Shown here: piece by piece, positions 17,195 to 26,086 of the stretch
Layout of the letters: each line of letters begins with the position of its first letter
How positions within the stretch are numbered: the first letter of the stretch is position 1
Assembly: GCF_019039055.1 (NCBI RefSeq)
Contig: NZ_JAHOPB010000003.1
Span: 372,001-436,000 of the forward strand
Length of the DNA stretch: 64,000 nt
Direction: 5' to 3'
DNA from: Reyranella humidisoli
GTDB lineage: Bacteria; Pseudomonadota; Alphaproteobacteria; Reyranellales; Reyranellaceae
The notes under the pieces: generated by a model
Seen by the model: only the letters and a program-made list of their open reading frames with translations
What the model was told of the DNA's origin: nothing
Database searches by the model: none
Translations under genes and position numbers: made by a program

Positions 17195-17944
17195 GTGCTA
17201 ACCCGCAAGCAAAACGAACTGCTCCTGTTCATCAACAAGCGGCTCAACGACGATGGCGTGTCTCCTTCCTTCGACGAGATGAAGGAAGCGCTGCGGTTGA
17301 AGTCCAAGTCGGGCATCCATCGCCTGATCACCGGGCTCGAGGAGCGCGGCTTCCTGCGGCGGCTGCCCCATCGCGCGCGCGCGCTGCAGGTCGTGAAGCT
17401 GCCCGAGAGCGCGGCCCTCCCGGCACCGAACGTGACCCCCCTGCTGGCCGACGCACGCCGTGCCGGCTTCTCCGAAACCCGCGAAGGCTTCGTGCCCCAG
17501 ATCGTGCGCGCCGACCGCGTGCCGCTGGCCGGCGCCATCCAGGCCGCCAATGAGGCCCAGGCTCTCAGCCTCCCGCTCTATGGCCGGATCGCCGCCGGCA
17601 CACCGATCGAGGCGCTGCGCGATAATTCCACGACCGTCGACGTTCCCGTCTCACTGCTGGGCTCGGGTGCCCATTATTGCCTGGAGGTCCAGGGCGACTC
17701 GATGATCGACGCCGGCATCCAGAACGGCGACATCGCCATCATCAAGAGTTCCGACACCGCCGAGACTGGCGAGATCGTCGTGGCGCTGATCGACGACACC
17801 GAGGCGACGCTGAAGCGTCTGCGCAAGAAGGGCGCGTCGGTCGCGCTCGAGCCCGCCAACGCCGCCTACGAGACGCGGATTTTCGGACCCGACAGGGTCA
17901 AGATCCAGGGCCGCCTCGCCGGACTCTATCGCCGCTATCACTGA
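17195..17944 (+). CDS. lexA: SOS repressor LexA
   Basis: 249 residues. N-terminal winged helix (about 1-65, LTRKQNELL then SFDEMKEAL), long linker, and an S24 autoprotease domain. The cleavage site is Ala134-Gly135 (RIAAGTP), the nucleophile Ser169 (VQGDSMID) and the general base Lys207 (ATLKRL). The frame is open from 17138, but the GTG at 17195 carries GGGGAGA at the right distance and begins at the conserved MLTRKQ, so it is the better start; the upstream ATG lies against the operator. It converges on comEC with 14 bases between the stops and no clear terminator. Confidence 0.96.
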   Translation: MLTRKQNELLLFINKRLNDDGVSPSFDEMKEALRLKSKSGIHRLITGLEERGFLRRLPHRARALQVVKLPESAALPAPNVTPLLADARRAGFSETREGFVPQIVRADRVPLAGAIQAANEAQALSLPLYGRIAAGTPIEALRDNSTTVDVPVSLLGSGAHYCLEVQGDSMIDAGIQNGDIAIIKSSDTAETGEIVVALIDDTEATLKRLRKKGASVALEPANAAYETRIFGPDRVKIQGRLAGLYRRYH

Positions 17945-17958
17945 CCGGAACGTCAGCG

Positions 17959-20085
17959 TCAGGCACCCGGTGCCTTGACCGCGCCCTGGCGCATCGAACT
18001 GTTGGGCACCCATGGACGGTCACCGCGGCGGCCGTTGGAGGTCTCGCGCCTCACCGTGAGATCGTCCAGCCACAGCGCATGCGCTCCTTCCTTCCAGGCG
18101 TCGCGCCGATCGATCACGAGGCGCGGTCCTCTGCAGCGCGCCTGAGCGTCGACAGTCGCGAGCACGATGTCAGCCGAGCCGCAGGCCTCGGCGAGCCGCC
18201 TCTCGTCGCTCACCATCGCGATGCGCCACGGTCCCTTGCGCCATCGACAGAGACCGGTATTGCAGCCGAGGCCGGACGCCTGCTCGTCGGCGCTGACGGT
18301 CCAGCGTTTGGCGCCCTCCTGCCCCTGCCGCCGTGCCCACGAATCGCTCACGAACCGGTCGGTTCGTGCCGAGGCCACGTGGACGACGCCTTTCTCGTCG
18401 CGCAGGCCAAGCACGCGACCGTCCTCACTCATCAGCAGGTCGGGCGCGGGCGGCGGACCGAGCATCAGGCCAATCACGACCACGGGCAGTCCGGCATAGC
18501 GCCAGCGTCTCTGCCACAGGCAGAGCCACAGACCGCCGGCCGTGAGCAGCCACAGGCTCGCACCGGGCAGCGACGGCACAAGAACCGCGGATTCGGGCCA
18601 CGCCGCGACATGGAAGGCGATGGCGTTCAGCGCATCGACGCCCCAGCCCATCGGCACCAGCGCGAAGGCTTCCAGACCGAACGGCATCAGCAGCATCGCC
18701 AGCAGGCCCCACGGCATGATCCAGAAGCCGGTGAGCGGCACGCCCAGCAGGTTGGCGACGACGCCGAGCAATGACAGGCGGTTGAAGTGGTAGGCCGCGA
18801 AGGCGCCAGTGGCGACCGAGGCGATCAGGGTCGTGAGGAGGCTGGCAGCGATCGCCGCGCCGATGCGCCATGCCCAGCGATGATGCGAGAGTTCGGCTCG
18901 CTCGTGCAGGCGGCGACGCAGGGGCGCCGCAGATTCCCAGCCGGCAATCAAGGCGACGACGGCGGCGAATGACATCTGGAAGGACGCGCCGGTCAGCGAT
19001 TCCGGCGCGATGAGGAGGACGATCACCGCCGACCAGGCAACAAGCCGCAGCGACAGTGCCGTGCGGTCGAGCAGGATGGCCAGCAGCGCGAAGGCCGCCA
19101 TCGCGCAGGCGCGTTGCGCCGGCACGGGAGCGCCCGCGAGCGCCGTGTAGAACAGCGCCGCCATCAGCGCGAGCACGGCCGCCACCTTCTTGGCGTCGAT
19201 GCGCAGAGCCAATGCCGGCGCGAGTGCGATGCCGTAGCGGACGATGCCCATCACGAGGCCGACGACGAAGACGATGTGCAGGCCCGAGATCGACAGGATG
19301 TGCGCCAGGCCCGAATCGCGCATCGCCTGCGCCACGTCCTTGTCGACGGCGGTCTGCTCACCCACCAGCAGCGACGCCACCACACCGCCCGCGGGCCCCG
19401 GCAGCACCTTCAGGATGCGCGCGGCCAGATCGGTGCGTAGCGCGTCGAGCGTGCGCACGAAGCCGTCGGGCTTGCCGCGCTCGATCACCGTCGCGGGCGC
19501 CAGCGCGTAGCCGACGGCGCCGAGCTGCTGGTACCAGGCGACGCGTTGGAAATCGAAAGCGCCGGGCGACGCGGGGCCGGCCGGCGGCGAGAGATTGGCC
19601 AGAACCAGCAGCCGGTCGCCGATGGTAAGCGGTGGCGCACCGCGATTCAGCGTTACGCGCACCTTCGCCGGCATCATCTCCGGCGGCGGCACGCCGTTGC
19701 CCCTGAGGCGCACGGCTTCGAGCACCACGCGCACGCCATCGGGCAGCCGCTGGATGTCGCTTACTCTTCCCTCGACGTTGAGGCTGAACAGGGGGCGACT
19801 GAGCGTGGGAGCCGCGAGGCTCGCGGTGCGCCAGGCAACAAGGCCCAAGCCCGTCGAGGCGGCAACCGCGCCGATAGCCAGCGCCCGCGCCAGACTTCCC
19901 GCGGGCGACAGGACAGCGAGAGCCGTCGCAACGGCCGCCAGTGCCGGCCCTAGCCAGAGAGCGGGTTCACTCGGCAGTTCGAAATAGACAGCGATGCCCA
20001 GCCCCAGCGCGACGGGCAGCCACAGCATCCACCGGCCGCGCTCGGCGTCCAGCTGCTCCAGAATCCAGACGCGTGGGTTTGACAC
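17959..20085 (-). CDS. comEC: ComEC/Rec2 family DNA-uptake channel protein
   Basis: 708-residue polytopic inner-membrane protein. An N-terminal DUF4131-type region with early helices is followed by the Competence domain (about 220-500; SGLHIVFVVGLVMG and LRLVAWSAVIVLL-type helices). ComEC moves single-stranded DNA across the inner membrane during transformation. The C-terminal part after the helices (about residue 545 on) is short and lacks a metallo-beta-lactamase HxHxDH motif. GTG start at 20085. Position between lexA and gltX is the usual one. Confidence 0.88.
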   Translation of the reverse strand: MSNPRVWILEQLDAERGRWMLWLPVALGLGIAVYFELPSEPALWLGPALAAVATALAVLSPAGSLARALAIGAVAASTGLGLVAWRTASLAAPTLSRPLFSLNVEGRVSDIQRLPDGVRVVLEAVRLRGNGVPPPEMMPAKVRVTLNRGAPPLTIGDRLLVLANLSPPAGPASPGAFDFQRVAWYQQLGAVGYALAPATVIERGKPDGFVRTLDALRTDLAARILKVLPGPAGGVVASLLVGEQTAVDKDVAQAMRDSGLAHILSISGLHIVFVVGLVMGIVRYGIALAPALALRIDAKKVAAVLALMAALFYTALAGAPVPAQRACAMAAFALLAILLDRTALSLRLVAWSAVIVLLIAPESLTGASFQMSFAAVVALIAGWESAAPLRRRLHERAELSHHRWAWRIGAAIAASLLTTLIASVATGAFAAYHFNRLSLLGVVANLLGVPLTGFWIMPWGLLAMLLMPFGLEAFALVPMGWGVDALNAIAFHVAAWPESAVLVPSLPGASLWLLTAGGLWLCLWQRRWRYAGLPVVVIGLMLGPPPAPDLLMSEDGRVLGLRDEKGVVHVASARTDRFVSDSWARRQGQEGAKRWTVSADEQASGLGCNTGLCRWRKGPWRIAMVSDERRLAEACGSADIVLATVDAQARCRGPRLVIDRRDAWKEGAHALWLDDLTVRRETSNGRRGDRPWVPNSSMRQGAVKAPGA

Positions 20086-20170
20086 GTTTGGGACGCTCGC
20101 CTACCTACGGCGCGCTTTTTAGCCCTAAATGCGGCGAAATCGCACTCACCCCGCACAAGTTCCCAGGCCG

Positions 20171-21577
20171 ATGACCGTCGTAACCCGCTTCGCCCCCTCG
20201 CCGACCGGCTACCTTCACATCGGCGGCGCCCGCACCGCCCTGTTCAATTGGCTGTTCGCCAGACACCACGGCGGCAAGTACCTGCTGCGCATCGAGGACA
20301 CCGATCGCGCGCGCTCGACGGAGCCCGCGATCGCCGCGATCCTCGACGGCCTGTCGTGGCTCGGCCTGCCCTGGGACGGCGAGGTCACCTACCAGTTCTC
20401 GCGGGCCGCGCGTCACGCCGAAGTCGCGCTCGAGATGCTGACCAAGGGCCATGCCTATCACTGCTATGCCTCGCCGCAGGAGCTCGACGAGATGCGCGCG
20501 GCGCAGAAGGCTGCCGGCAAGCCGATGCGCTACGACGGCCGCTGGCGCGACCGCGACCCGAAGGAGGCGCCCGCCGGCGTGAAGCCGGTCGTTCGCCTGA
20601 AGGCGCCGCAGACCGGCCAGACTGTCATCAAGGACGCCGTGCAGGGCGAGGTTACTGTCGAGAACGCCCAGCTCGACGACATGATCATGCTGCGCGCCGA
20701 CGGCACGCCGACCTACATGCTGGCCGTCGTCGTCGATGACCACGACATGGGCGTGACGCACGTGATCCGCGGCGACGATCACCTGAACAACGCTTTCCGC
20801 CAGCTCCAGATCATCCGCGCCATGGGCTGGCCCGAGCCGGTCTACGCCCATATCCCGCTGATCCACGGACCCGACGGCGCCAAGCTCTCCAAGCGCCACG
20901 GCGCGCTCGGCGTCGACGCCTATCGCGACATGGGCTTCCTGCCGGCGGCGCTGCGCAACTATCTGCTGCGGCTGGGCTGGGGCCATGGCGACGACGAGAT
21001 CATCTCGACGGCGCAGGCGATCGAATGGTTCGACCTCGACGGCGTCGGCCGCTCGGCCTCGCGCTTCGACATGGCCAAGCTCACCAACCTCAATGCGCAC
21101 TACCTGCGCGAGACGCCGGATGCCGAGTTGCTGCCGCTGGTGCTGCCGCGCATCGAGGAGAAGCTCGGCGGCAAGGTCGACGACGCCGGCCGCGAGCGCA
21201 TCTTGCGCGGCCTGAACGGCGTGAAGCCGCGCGCACGCACGCTGGTCGAACTCGCGGACAGTCTTGCTTTCTACGCACGCACCGGCGCGCCGCCGATCTC
21301 CGACGACAAGGCGCTCGGCGTGCTGACGCCCGACGCCCGTACCGTCATGGCCAAGCTCGCGCCGGCGCTGGAGCCGCAGGCGAGCGACTGGAGTGAAAAG
21401 GCGATCGAAGAAGCCGTGCGCAAGTTCGCCGAGGAGAACGGGCTGAAGCTCGGCCAGGTCGCACAGCCGCTCCGTGTCGCGCTGACCGGCTCGACCACTT
21501 CGCCCGGCATCTTCGAAGTGCTGGCCGCGCTCGGTCCCGCCGAGAGCAAGGTGCGATTGCTGGCGGCTGCCGCTTGA
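20171..21577 (+). CDS. gltX: Glutamyl-tRNA synthetase
   Basis: 468-residue class I synthetase. HIGH-type motif in PSPTGYLHIGGAR at the very N-terminus and KMSKS-type KLSKRHG near residue 240. The frame is open 14 codons further up, but the ATG at 20171 places the catalytic motif at the normal distance. Whether it is discriminating cannot be told by eye; the adjacent glnS would make a strictly Glu-tRNA(Glu)-specific enzyme sufficient. The stop overlaps a possible TTG of the next frame; the real glnS ATG is 15 bases on. Confidence 0.96.
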   Translation: MTVVTRFAPSPTGYLHIGGARTALFNWLFARHHGGKYLLRIEDTDRARSTEPAIAAILDGLSWLGLPWDGEVTYQFSRAARHAEVALEMLTKGHAYHCYASPQELDEMRAAQKAAGKPMRYDGRWRDRDPKEAPAGVKPVVRLKAPQTGQTVIKDAVQGEVTVENAQLDDMIMLRADGTPTYMLAVVVDDHDMGVTHVIRGDDHLNNAFRQLQIIRAMGWPEPVYAHIPLIHGPDGAKLSKRHGALGVDAYRDMGFLPAALRNYLLRLGWGHGDDEIISTAQAIEWFDLDGVGRSASRFDMAKLTNLNAHYLRETPDAELLPLVLPRIEEKLGGKVDDAGRERILRGLNGVKPRARTLVELADSLAFYARTGAPPISDDKALGVLTPDARTVMAKLAPALEPQASDWSEKAIEEAVRKFAEENGLKLGQVAQPLRVALTGSTTSPGIFEVLAALGPAESKVRLLAAAA

Positions 21578-21591
21578 TCGGGAGACAGGTA

Positions 21592-23289
21592 ATGGATGAC
21601 AAGAAGCCGATGCCGGAGGCCACTGGGAACGAAGAGGCCCGGGATTTCATTCGGGACCTCGTTCAATCCGATCTCGCCCGCGGACAAGTGCAGAGCATCG
21701 TTACGCGCTTTCCACCGGAACCGAACGGCTATCTGCATCTTGGCCACGCAAAGTCCATCTGCCTGAATTTCGGAATTGCGACCGAGTATGGCGGCCGCTG
21801 CCACCTTCGCTTCGACGACACCAACCCCGTGAAGGAGGAGCAGGAGTACATCGACGGCATCAAGCGGGACGTACGGTGGCTCGGCTTCGACTGGGGCGAG
21901 CATCTGCACCATGCGTCGGACTATTTCCAGACATTGTACGACTGGGCCGAGCATCTCATCCGCTCCGGCCTCGCCTATGTCGACGACACCCCGCCCGACG
22001 AGATGCGGGCAATGCGCGGCACGCTGACCGAACCGGGCCGCGCCTCGCCAGATCGCGACCGCTCGGTGGAAGCGAATCTCGCCCTGTTTCGCGACATGCG
22101 CGCCGGCAAGTTTCCCAACGGCGCCTGCGTGTTGCGCGCAAAGATCGACCTTGCGTCCGGCAACATCAACATGCGCGATCCCGTCCTGTATCGCATCCTG
22201 CACACGTCTCACCCGCGTACGGGCACTGAGTGGTGCATCTACCCGACCTATGATTTCGCGCATGGCCAGTCCGACGCCCTGGAACATGTCACGCACTCGC
22301 TTTGCACCCTGGAATTCGCGGACCATCGTCCCCTCTACGACTGGTTCCTCGACCACCTGCCGGTGCCGGCGCGGCCGCGCCAGACCGAATTCGCCCGCCT
22401 CAATATCGGCTACACCGTCCTTTCCAAGCGCCACCTGACCGATCTGGTACGGCGCGGCATCGTGAACGGTTGGGACGATCCGCGCATGCCGACCCTGGCA
22501 GGCCTGCGCCGCCGCGGCGTGCCGCCGAAGGCGATCCGCGACTTCGTTCGGCGCATCGGCATGTCCAAGGCCAACAGCGTCGTCGATCTCGCCATGTTCG
22601 ATCACGCGATCCGCGACCATCTCAATCAGGTGGCGTATCGGCGCATGGCCGTCCTGCGGCCTCTCAAGCTGGTGATCGAGAACTTTCCCGAAGATCACGT
22701 CGAAGAGCTGGAGGCCGTCAACCATCCGGGGGATCCGGCCGCCGGCACGCGCACTCTTCGCTTCGGCCGGGAAATCTTCGTCGAGCGCGACGACTTCATG
22801 GAGAATCCGTCGAACAAATTCTTCCGGCTGGCGGTGGGGCGGGAAGTCAGGCTGCGCTACGCCTATCTCGTCACCTGCCGCGAGGTGGTCAAGGACGCCG
22901 ACGGCAACGTGGTCGAACTGCGCTGCACCTACGATCCGGCGAGCCGCGGCGGCAACGCGCCGGACGGTCGAAAGGTAAAGGCCACCCTGCACTGGGTGTC
23001 CGCCCGGGATGCACTTCCCGCCGAAGTCCGATTGTACAGCACGCTCTTCAACCGCCCTGACCCGGGCGCCGGTGGCGATCTCGACGCCGACCTGAATCCA
23101 GGCTCGCTCGAAGTCCTGTCGGGCGCACTGCTGGAGCCTTCATTGGCAGAGACGCCTGAAGGGGAAGCGGTGCAGTTCGAGCGGCTGGGCTATTTCTGCC
23201 CGGACATGGCGAGCCAGTCGAAGGCTCTGGTGTTCAACCGCACGATCGACCTGCGGGACACTTGGGCAAAGGTTCAGGTCCAGAGTTAA
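21592..23289 (+). CDS. glnS: Glutaminyl-tRNA synthetase
   Basis: 565-residue GlnRS. Class I motifs PPEPNGYLHLGHAK and VLSKRHL; also RFDDTNPVKEE, WGEHLHHASDYF and the C-terminal beta-barrel anticodon domain (VELRCTYDP onward). Length is close to E. coli GlnRS. ATG at 21592 with GGGAGACAGG upstream, directly behind gltX and probably cotranscribed. Most Alphaproteobacteria lack GlnRS and make Gln-tRNA by GatCAB, so this gene is likely a lateral acquisition (inference). By eye its codons are slightly richer in A/T at third positions than neighbouring genes. Confidence 0.95.
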   Translation: MDDKKPMPEATGNEEARDFIRDLVQSDLARGQVQSIVTRFPPEPNGYLHLGHAKSICLNFGIATEYGGRCHLRFDDTNPVKEEQEYIDGIKRDVRWLGFDWGEHLHHASDYFQTLYDWAEHLIRSGLAYVDDTPPDEMRAMRGTLTEPGRASPDRDRSVEANLALFRDMRAGKFPNGACVLRAKIDLASGNINMRDPVLYRILHTSHPRTGTEWCIYPTYDFAHGQSDALEHVTHSLCTLEFADHRPLYDWFLDHLPVPARPRQTEFARLNIGYTVLSKRHLTDLVRRGIVNGWDDPRMPTLAGLRRRGVPPKAIRDFVRRIGMSKANSVVDLAMFDHAIRDHLNQVAYRRMAVLRPLKLVIENFPEDHVEELEAVNHPGDPAAGTRTLRFGREIFVERDDFMENPSNKFFRLAVGREVRLRYAYLVTCREVVKDADGNVVELRCTYDPASRGGNAPDGRKVKATLHWVSARDALPAEVRLYSTLFNRPDPGAGGDLDADLNPGSLEVLSGALLEPSLAETPEGEAVQFERLGYFCPDMASQSKALVFNRTIDLRDTWAKVQVQS

Positions 23290-23371
23290 GAGTAGCGGTG
23301 CCTGGAGACGAGGCGCGATTGCGGGCGGCTACCGGATAGAACCCGATGCTCGCGGCCGTCAGGCTCTGTCG

Positions 23372-24271
23372 ATGAGCACGCATGTCTGGATCTGGTTGCT
23401 GTCGCTGTCCGTCCTGTGGGGCGGATCGTTCTTCTTCGCCAAGGTGGCGCTGGCCGAACTGCAGCCGCTGACGGTGGTATTCTGCCGTGTCGCCTTGGCG
23501 GCCCTTGCACTGAACGTCGTGCTCGTCATGGCCGGCCGGCCACTCTTCCGGCGTGGCACGCCGTGGCGCTCCTTCGCCGCGATGGGCACGCTCAACAATC
23601 TCCTGCCCTTCGGCCTGATCTTCTGGGGCCAGACGCAGATCGCCTCCGGTCTCGCCTCGATCCTGAACGCGACGACGCCCCTCTTCAGCCTGCTGGTCGG
23701 ACACTTCATCGCACGCGAAGAACGGATCGGCGGACTCAAGTTCGGAGCCTTGCTGCTCGGTCTCGGCGGCGTCGCGGTATTGATGGGGCCTCGGGCGATC
23801 ATCGCAGCGCCAGACATCGCCGGTCAGCTCGCCTGCCTTGGCGCTGCTCTCTCCTATGCCTTCGCCGGCGTCTTCGGACGGCGCTTCAGCCGATTGGGGG
23901 TGGCGCCGCTCGACGCGGCGGCCGGCCAGGTCACGGCAAGCGCCATGTTGATTCTGCCGATCATGCTGACGGTCGACCGGCCCTGGGAATTGACGGCCCT
24001 GCCTTCGTTCTCAACCTGGTCGGCGCTCTTGGGCCTCGCTCTGCTGTCGACCGCGCTCGCATATGTCCTGTATTTCCGCATTCTTGCAGTGGCCGGACCG
24101 ACCAACTTGCTCCTGGTGACGTTCCTGATACCAGTGACGGCGATCGGACTCGGCGCATTGGTCCTCGGCGAGCGGCTGCAGCCGCAGCAGTTTGCCGGCA
24201 TGCTGCTGATCGGGCTCGCCCTGGTTCTTCTCGATGGCCGCCTGCCGCGTTTTCTACGCCTCGCGAAATAG
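23372..24271 (+). CDS. DMT-superfamily transporter (EamA)
   Basis: 299-residue inner-membrane protein with two EamA domains and about ten helices; VLWGGSFFFAKVAL near the N-terminus and LVLGERLQPQQFAGMLLI near the C-terminus are typical. Exported solute unknown. It lies between glnS and gltA, a place normally occupied by neither in this conserved neighbourhood. The 82 bases before it hold no clear promoter; the ribosome site is weak. Confidence 0.85.
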   Translation: MSTHVWIWLLSLSVLWGGSFFFAKVALAELQPLTVVFCRVALAALALNVVLVMAGRPLFRRGTPWRSFAAMGTLNNLLPFGLIFWGQTQIASGLASILNATTPLFSLLVGHFIAREERIGGLKFGALLLGLGGVAVLMGPRAIIAAPDIAGQLACLGAALSYAFAGVFGRRFSRLGVAPLDAAAGQVTASAMLILPIMLTVDRPWELTALPSFSTWSALLGLALLSTALAYVLYFRILAVAGPTNLLLVTFLIPVTAIGLGALVLGERLQPQQFAGMLLIGLALVLLDGRLPRFLRLAK

Positions 24272-24287
24272 CGGCGCGGCTGCACAA

Positions 24288-24316
24288 TTGCGCCTTCTTT
24301 GGGGGCTTGTTAGGGT
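24288..24316 (+). promoter_or_regulatory. Candidate gltA promoter
   Basis: TTGCGC at 24288-24293, 17-base spacer, TAGGGT at 24311-24316. The following leader (to 24392) is rich in inverted repeats, for example GCCGGCGAACCGGC and CCCCGCGGGG. The -10 match is modest, so this is a suggestion. Confidence 0.35.
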
Positions 24317-24392
24317 GCCGGCGAACCGGCGAACGGCACCCCGCGGGGTGCACGCGCCTTGCCCGAATCGAGCCTGCGAAAGAGTTCACCCC

Positions 24393-25691
24393 ATGGCCAA
24401 ATCGACCGCGACGCTTACCGACAACGAAACCGGCAAGACCTATGAGATGCCGATCATCCACGGCACCATGGGGCCGCGCCTGGTCGATGTCCGCAAGTTC
24501 TACGGCGATTCGGGGATGTTCACCTACGACCCCGGCTTCACCTCGACCGGTTCGTGCGGCTCGAAGATCACCTATATCGACGGCGACGAAGGCCTCCTCC
24601 TCCATCGCGGCTACAACATCTCGGAGCTTGCCGAGCAGAGCGACTTCATGGAAGTCGCCTACCTGCTGATGAAGGGCGACCTGCCGAATAAGGCGCAGAA
24701 GGACAAGTTCGTAAAGGACATCACGAACCACACGATGGTTCACGAGCAGCTCAGCCAGTTCTATCGCGGCTTCCGTCGCGACGCCCATCCGATGGCGATC
24801 TGCTGCGGCGTCGTCGGCGCCCTCTCAGCCTTCTATCACGACTCGCTCGACATCCATGACCCGCACCAGCGCATGGTCGCGTCGTACCGCCTGGTCGCCA
24901 AGATGCCGACCATCGCGGCGATGGCCTACAAGTATTCGGTCGGCCAGCCGTTCGTCTATCCGCGCAACGATCTGTCCTACGCCGCCAACTTCCTGCGCAT
25001 GATGTTCTCGGTTCCAGCCGAGGAGTACGAGGTGAACCCGATCGTCGAGAAGGCGATGGACCGCATCCTCATGCTCCACGCCGATCACGAGCAGAACGCC
25101 TCGACTTCGACCGTCCGCCTCGCTGGCTCGTCCGGCGCCAACCCGTTCGCCTGCATCGCGGCGGGCATCGCCTCGCTGTGGGGCCCGAGCCATGGTGGCG
25201 CCAACGAGGCCGTCATCAACATGCTGCACGAGATCGGCGGCAAGCAGAACATTCCGGGCTTCCTGTCGCGCGTGAAGGACAAGGCCGACCACACCCGCCT
25301 GATGGGCTTCGGCCATCGCGTCTACAAGAACTACGATCCGCGCGCCAAGGTCATGCGCCAGACCTGCCACGAAGTACTGACCTCGCTCGGCATCACCCAC
25401 GACCCGCTGCTCGAGCTGGCCATGGAAATGGAGCAGATTGCGCTCAAGGACGACTACTTCGTCTCGAAGAAGCTCTATCCGAACGTCGACTTCTACTCGG
25501 GCATCATTTTCCGCGCGATCGGCATCCCGACCTCCATGTTCACCGTTCTCTTCGCGGTGGCGCGCACGGTCGGCTGGATTTCGCAGTGGAACGAGATGAT
25601 CGAGGACCCGGACCAGAAGATCGGCCGTCCCCGGCAGCTCTATAACGGACAGACCGAACGCCCCTACAAGCCGCTTCACATGCGGGGCTAG
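24393..25691 (+). CDS. gltA: Citrate synthase
   Basis: 432-residue citrate synthase of the Gram-negative hexameric type, condensing acetyl-CoA and oxaloacetate. Active-site regions are readable: HEQNAST, GPSHGGANEAV, the second catalytic His in GFGHRVYKNYDPRA and the Asp in NVDFYSGI. The frame is open further upstream, but the ATG at 24393 begins at the conserved N-terminus. Adjacent to gltX/comEC as in many Alphaproteobacteria. Confidence 0.96.
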   Translation: MAKSTATLTDNETGKTYEMPIIHGTMGPRLVDVRKFYGDSGMFTYDPGFTSTGSCGSKITYIDGDEGLLLHRGYNISELAEQSDFMEVAYLLMKGDLPNKAQKDKFVKDITNHTMVHEQLSQFYRGFRRDAHPMAICCGVVGALSAFYHDSLDIHDPHQRMVASYRLVAKMPTIAAMAYKYSVGQPFVYPRNDLSYAANFLRMMFSVPAEEYEVNPIVEKAMDRILMLHADHEQNASTSTVRLAGSSGANPFACIAAGIASLWGPSHGGANEAVINMLHEIGGKQNIPGFLSRVKDKADHTRLMGFGHRVYKNYDPRAKVMRQTCHEVLTSLGITHDPLLELAMEMEQIALKDDYFVSKKLYPNVDFYSGIIFRAIGIPTSMFTVLFAVARTVGWISQWNEMIEDPDQKIGRPRQLYNGQTERPYKPLHMRG

Positions 25692-25715
25692 TTCGCTCTC
25701 CGGGAGGGAAGCGAC

Positions 25716-25925
25716 ATGGTGAAATCATCGTTTGGGCCGCACCGGGGGGAAACATCCTGGGCGGCCGTCCAGACACCGAGGACCAGGCAGCGCGTCGTGC
25801 GGCTCGGTCCGCCGGCCAATGACAATTTCCGCGCCAACGGCGCCCGGACGTGGCTGTTCGTCGCCATCGCCGGAGTCACCGGCGCGGTGCTGACAATGAT
25901 CGTCTCCAACTGGCGGTTTTTCTAG
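25716..25925 (+). CDS. Small membrane protein, unknown function
   Basis: 69 residues. The ATG has an excellent ribosome site (GGGAGGGAAGCGAC) and the gene ends 22 bases before a strong terminator, which argues that it is real. The N-terminal half is basic and polar with a PPANDNF motif; the C-terminal half is a single membrane helix (LFVAIAGVTGAVLTMIV). Likely an inner-membrane protein with its N-terminus in the cytoplasm. No function can be assigned; it follows gltA by 24 bases and is probably cotranscribed. Confidence 0.65.
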   Translation: MVKSSFGPHRGETSWAAVQTPRTRQRVVRLGPPANDNFRANGARTWLFVAIAGVTGAVLTMIVSNWRFF

Positions 25926-25947
25926 GCCCCGATCGCCTCAACGAATT

Positions 25948-25972
25948 AAGGCCCGCGATGCGGGCCTTTTTT
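25948..25972 (+). terminator. Intrinsic terminator after gltA and small membrane gene
   Basis: Nine-base stem AAGGCCCGC/GCGGGCCTT with a three-base loop, followed by TTTT; a textbook rho-independent terminator for the plus-strand transcript. Confidence 0.9.
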
Positions 25973-26031
25973 CATTGGATGAAAGCAGCTTGAGCTTCGA
26001 GTGGCTTTTTCTTCCTTCGACGCTCCCGGAC

Positions 26032-26086
26032 ATTGCCCCGAGGGCAATATCCTGCCGCTTCCCAAGGCTGAGCGAAGCTCAGCCTT
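26032..26086 (-). repeat. Two hairpins at the end of gloA
   Basis: A perfect ten-base stem AAGGCTGAGC/GCTCAGCCTT (26064-26086, loop GAA) spans the gloA stop codon, and a second stem ATTGCCC/GGGCAAT (26032-26048) follows it. Neither is trailed by a U-tract on the minus strand, so they may protect the 3' end or act as weak rho-independent signals. Confidence 0.55.
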
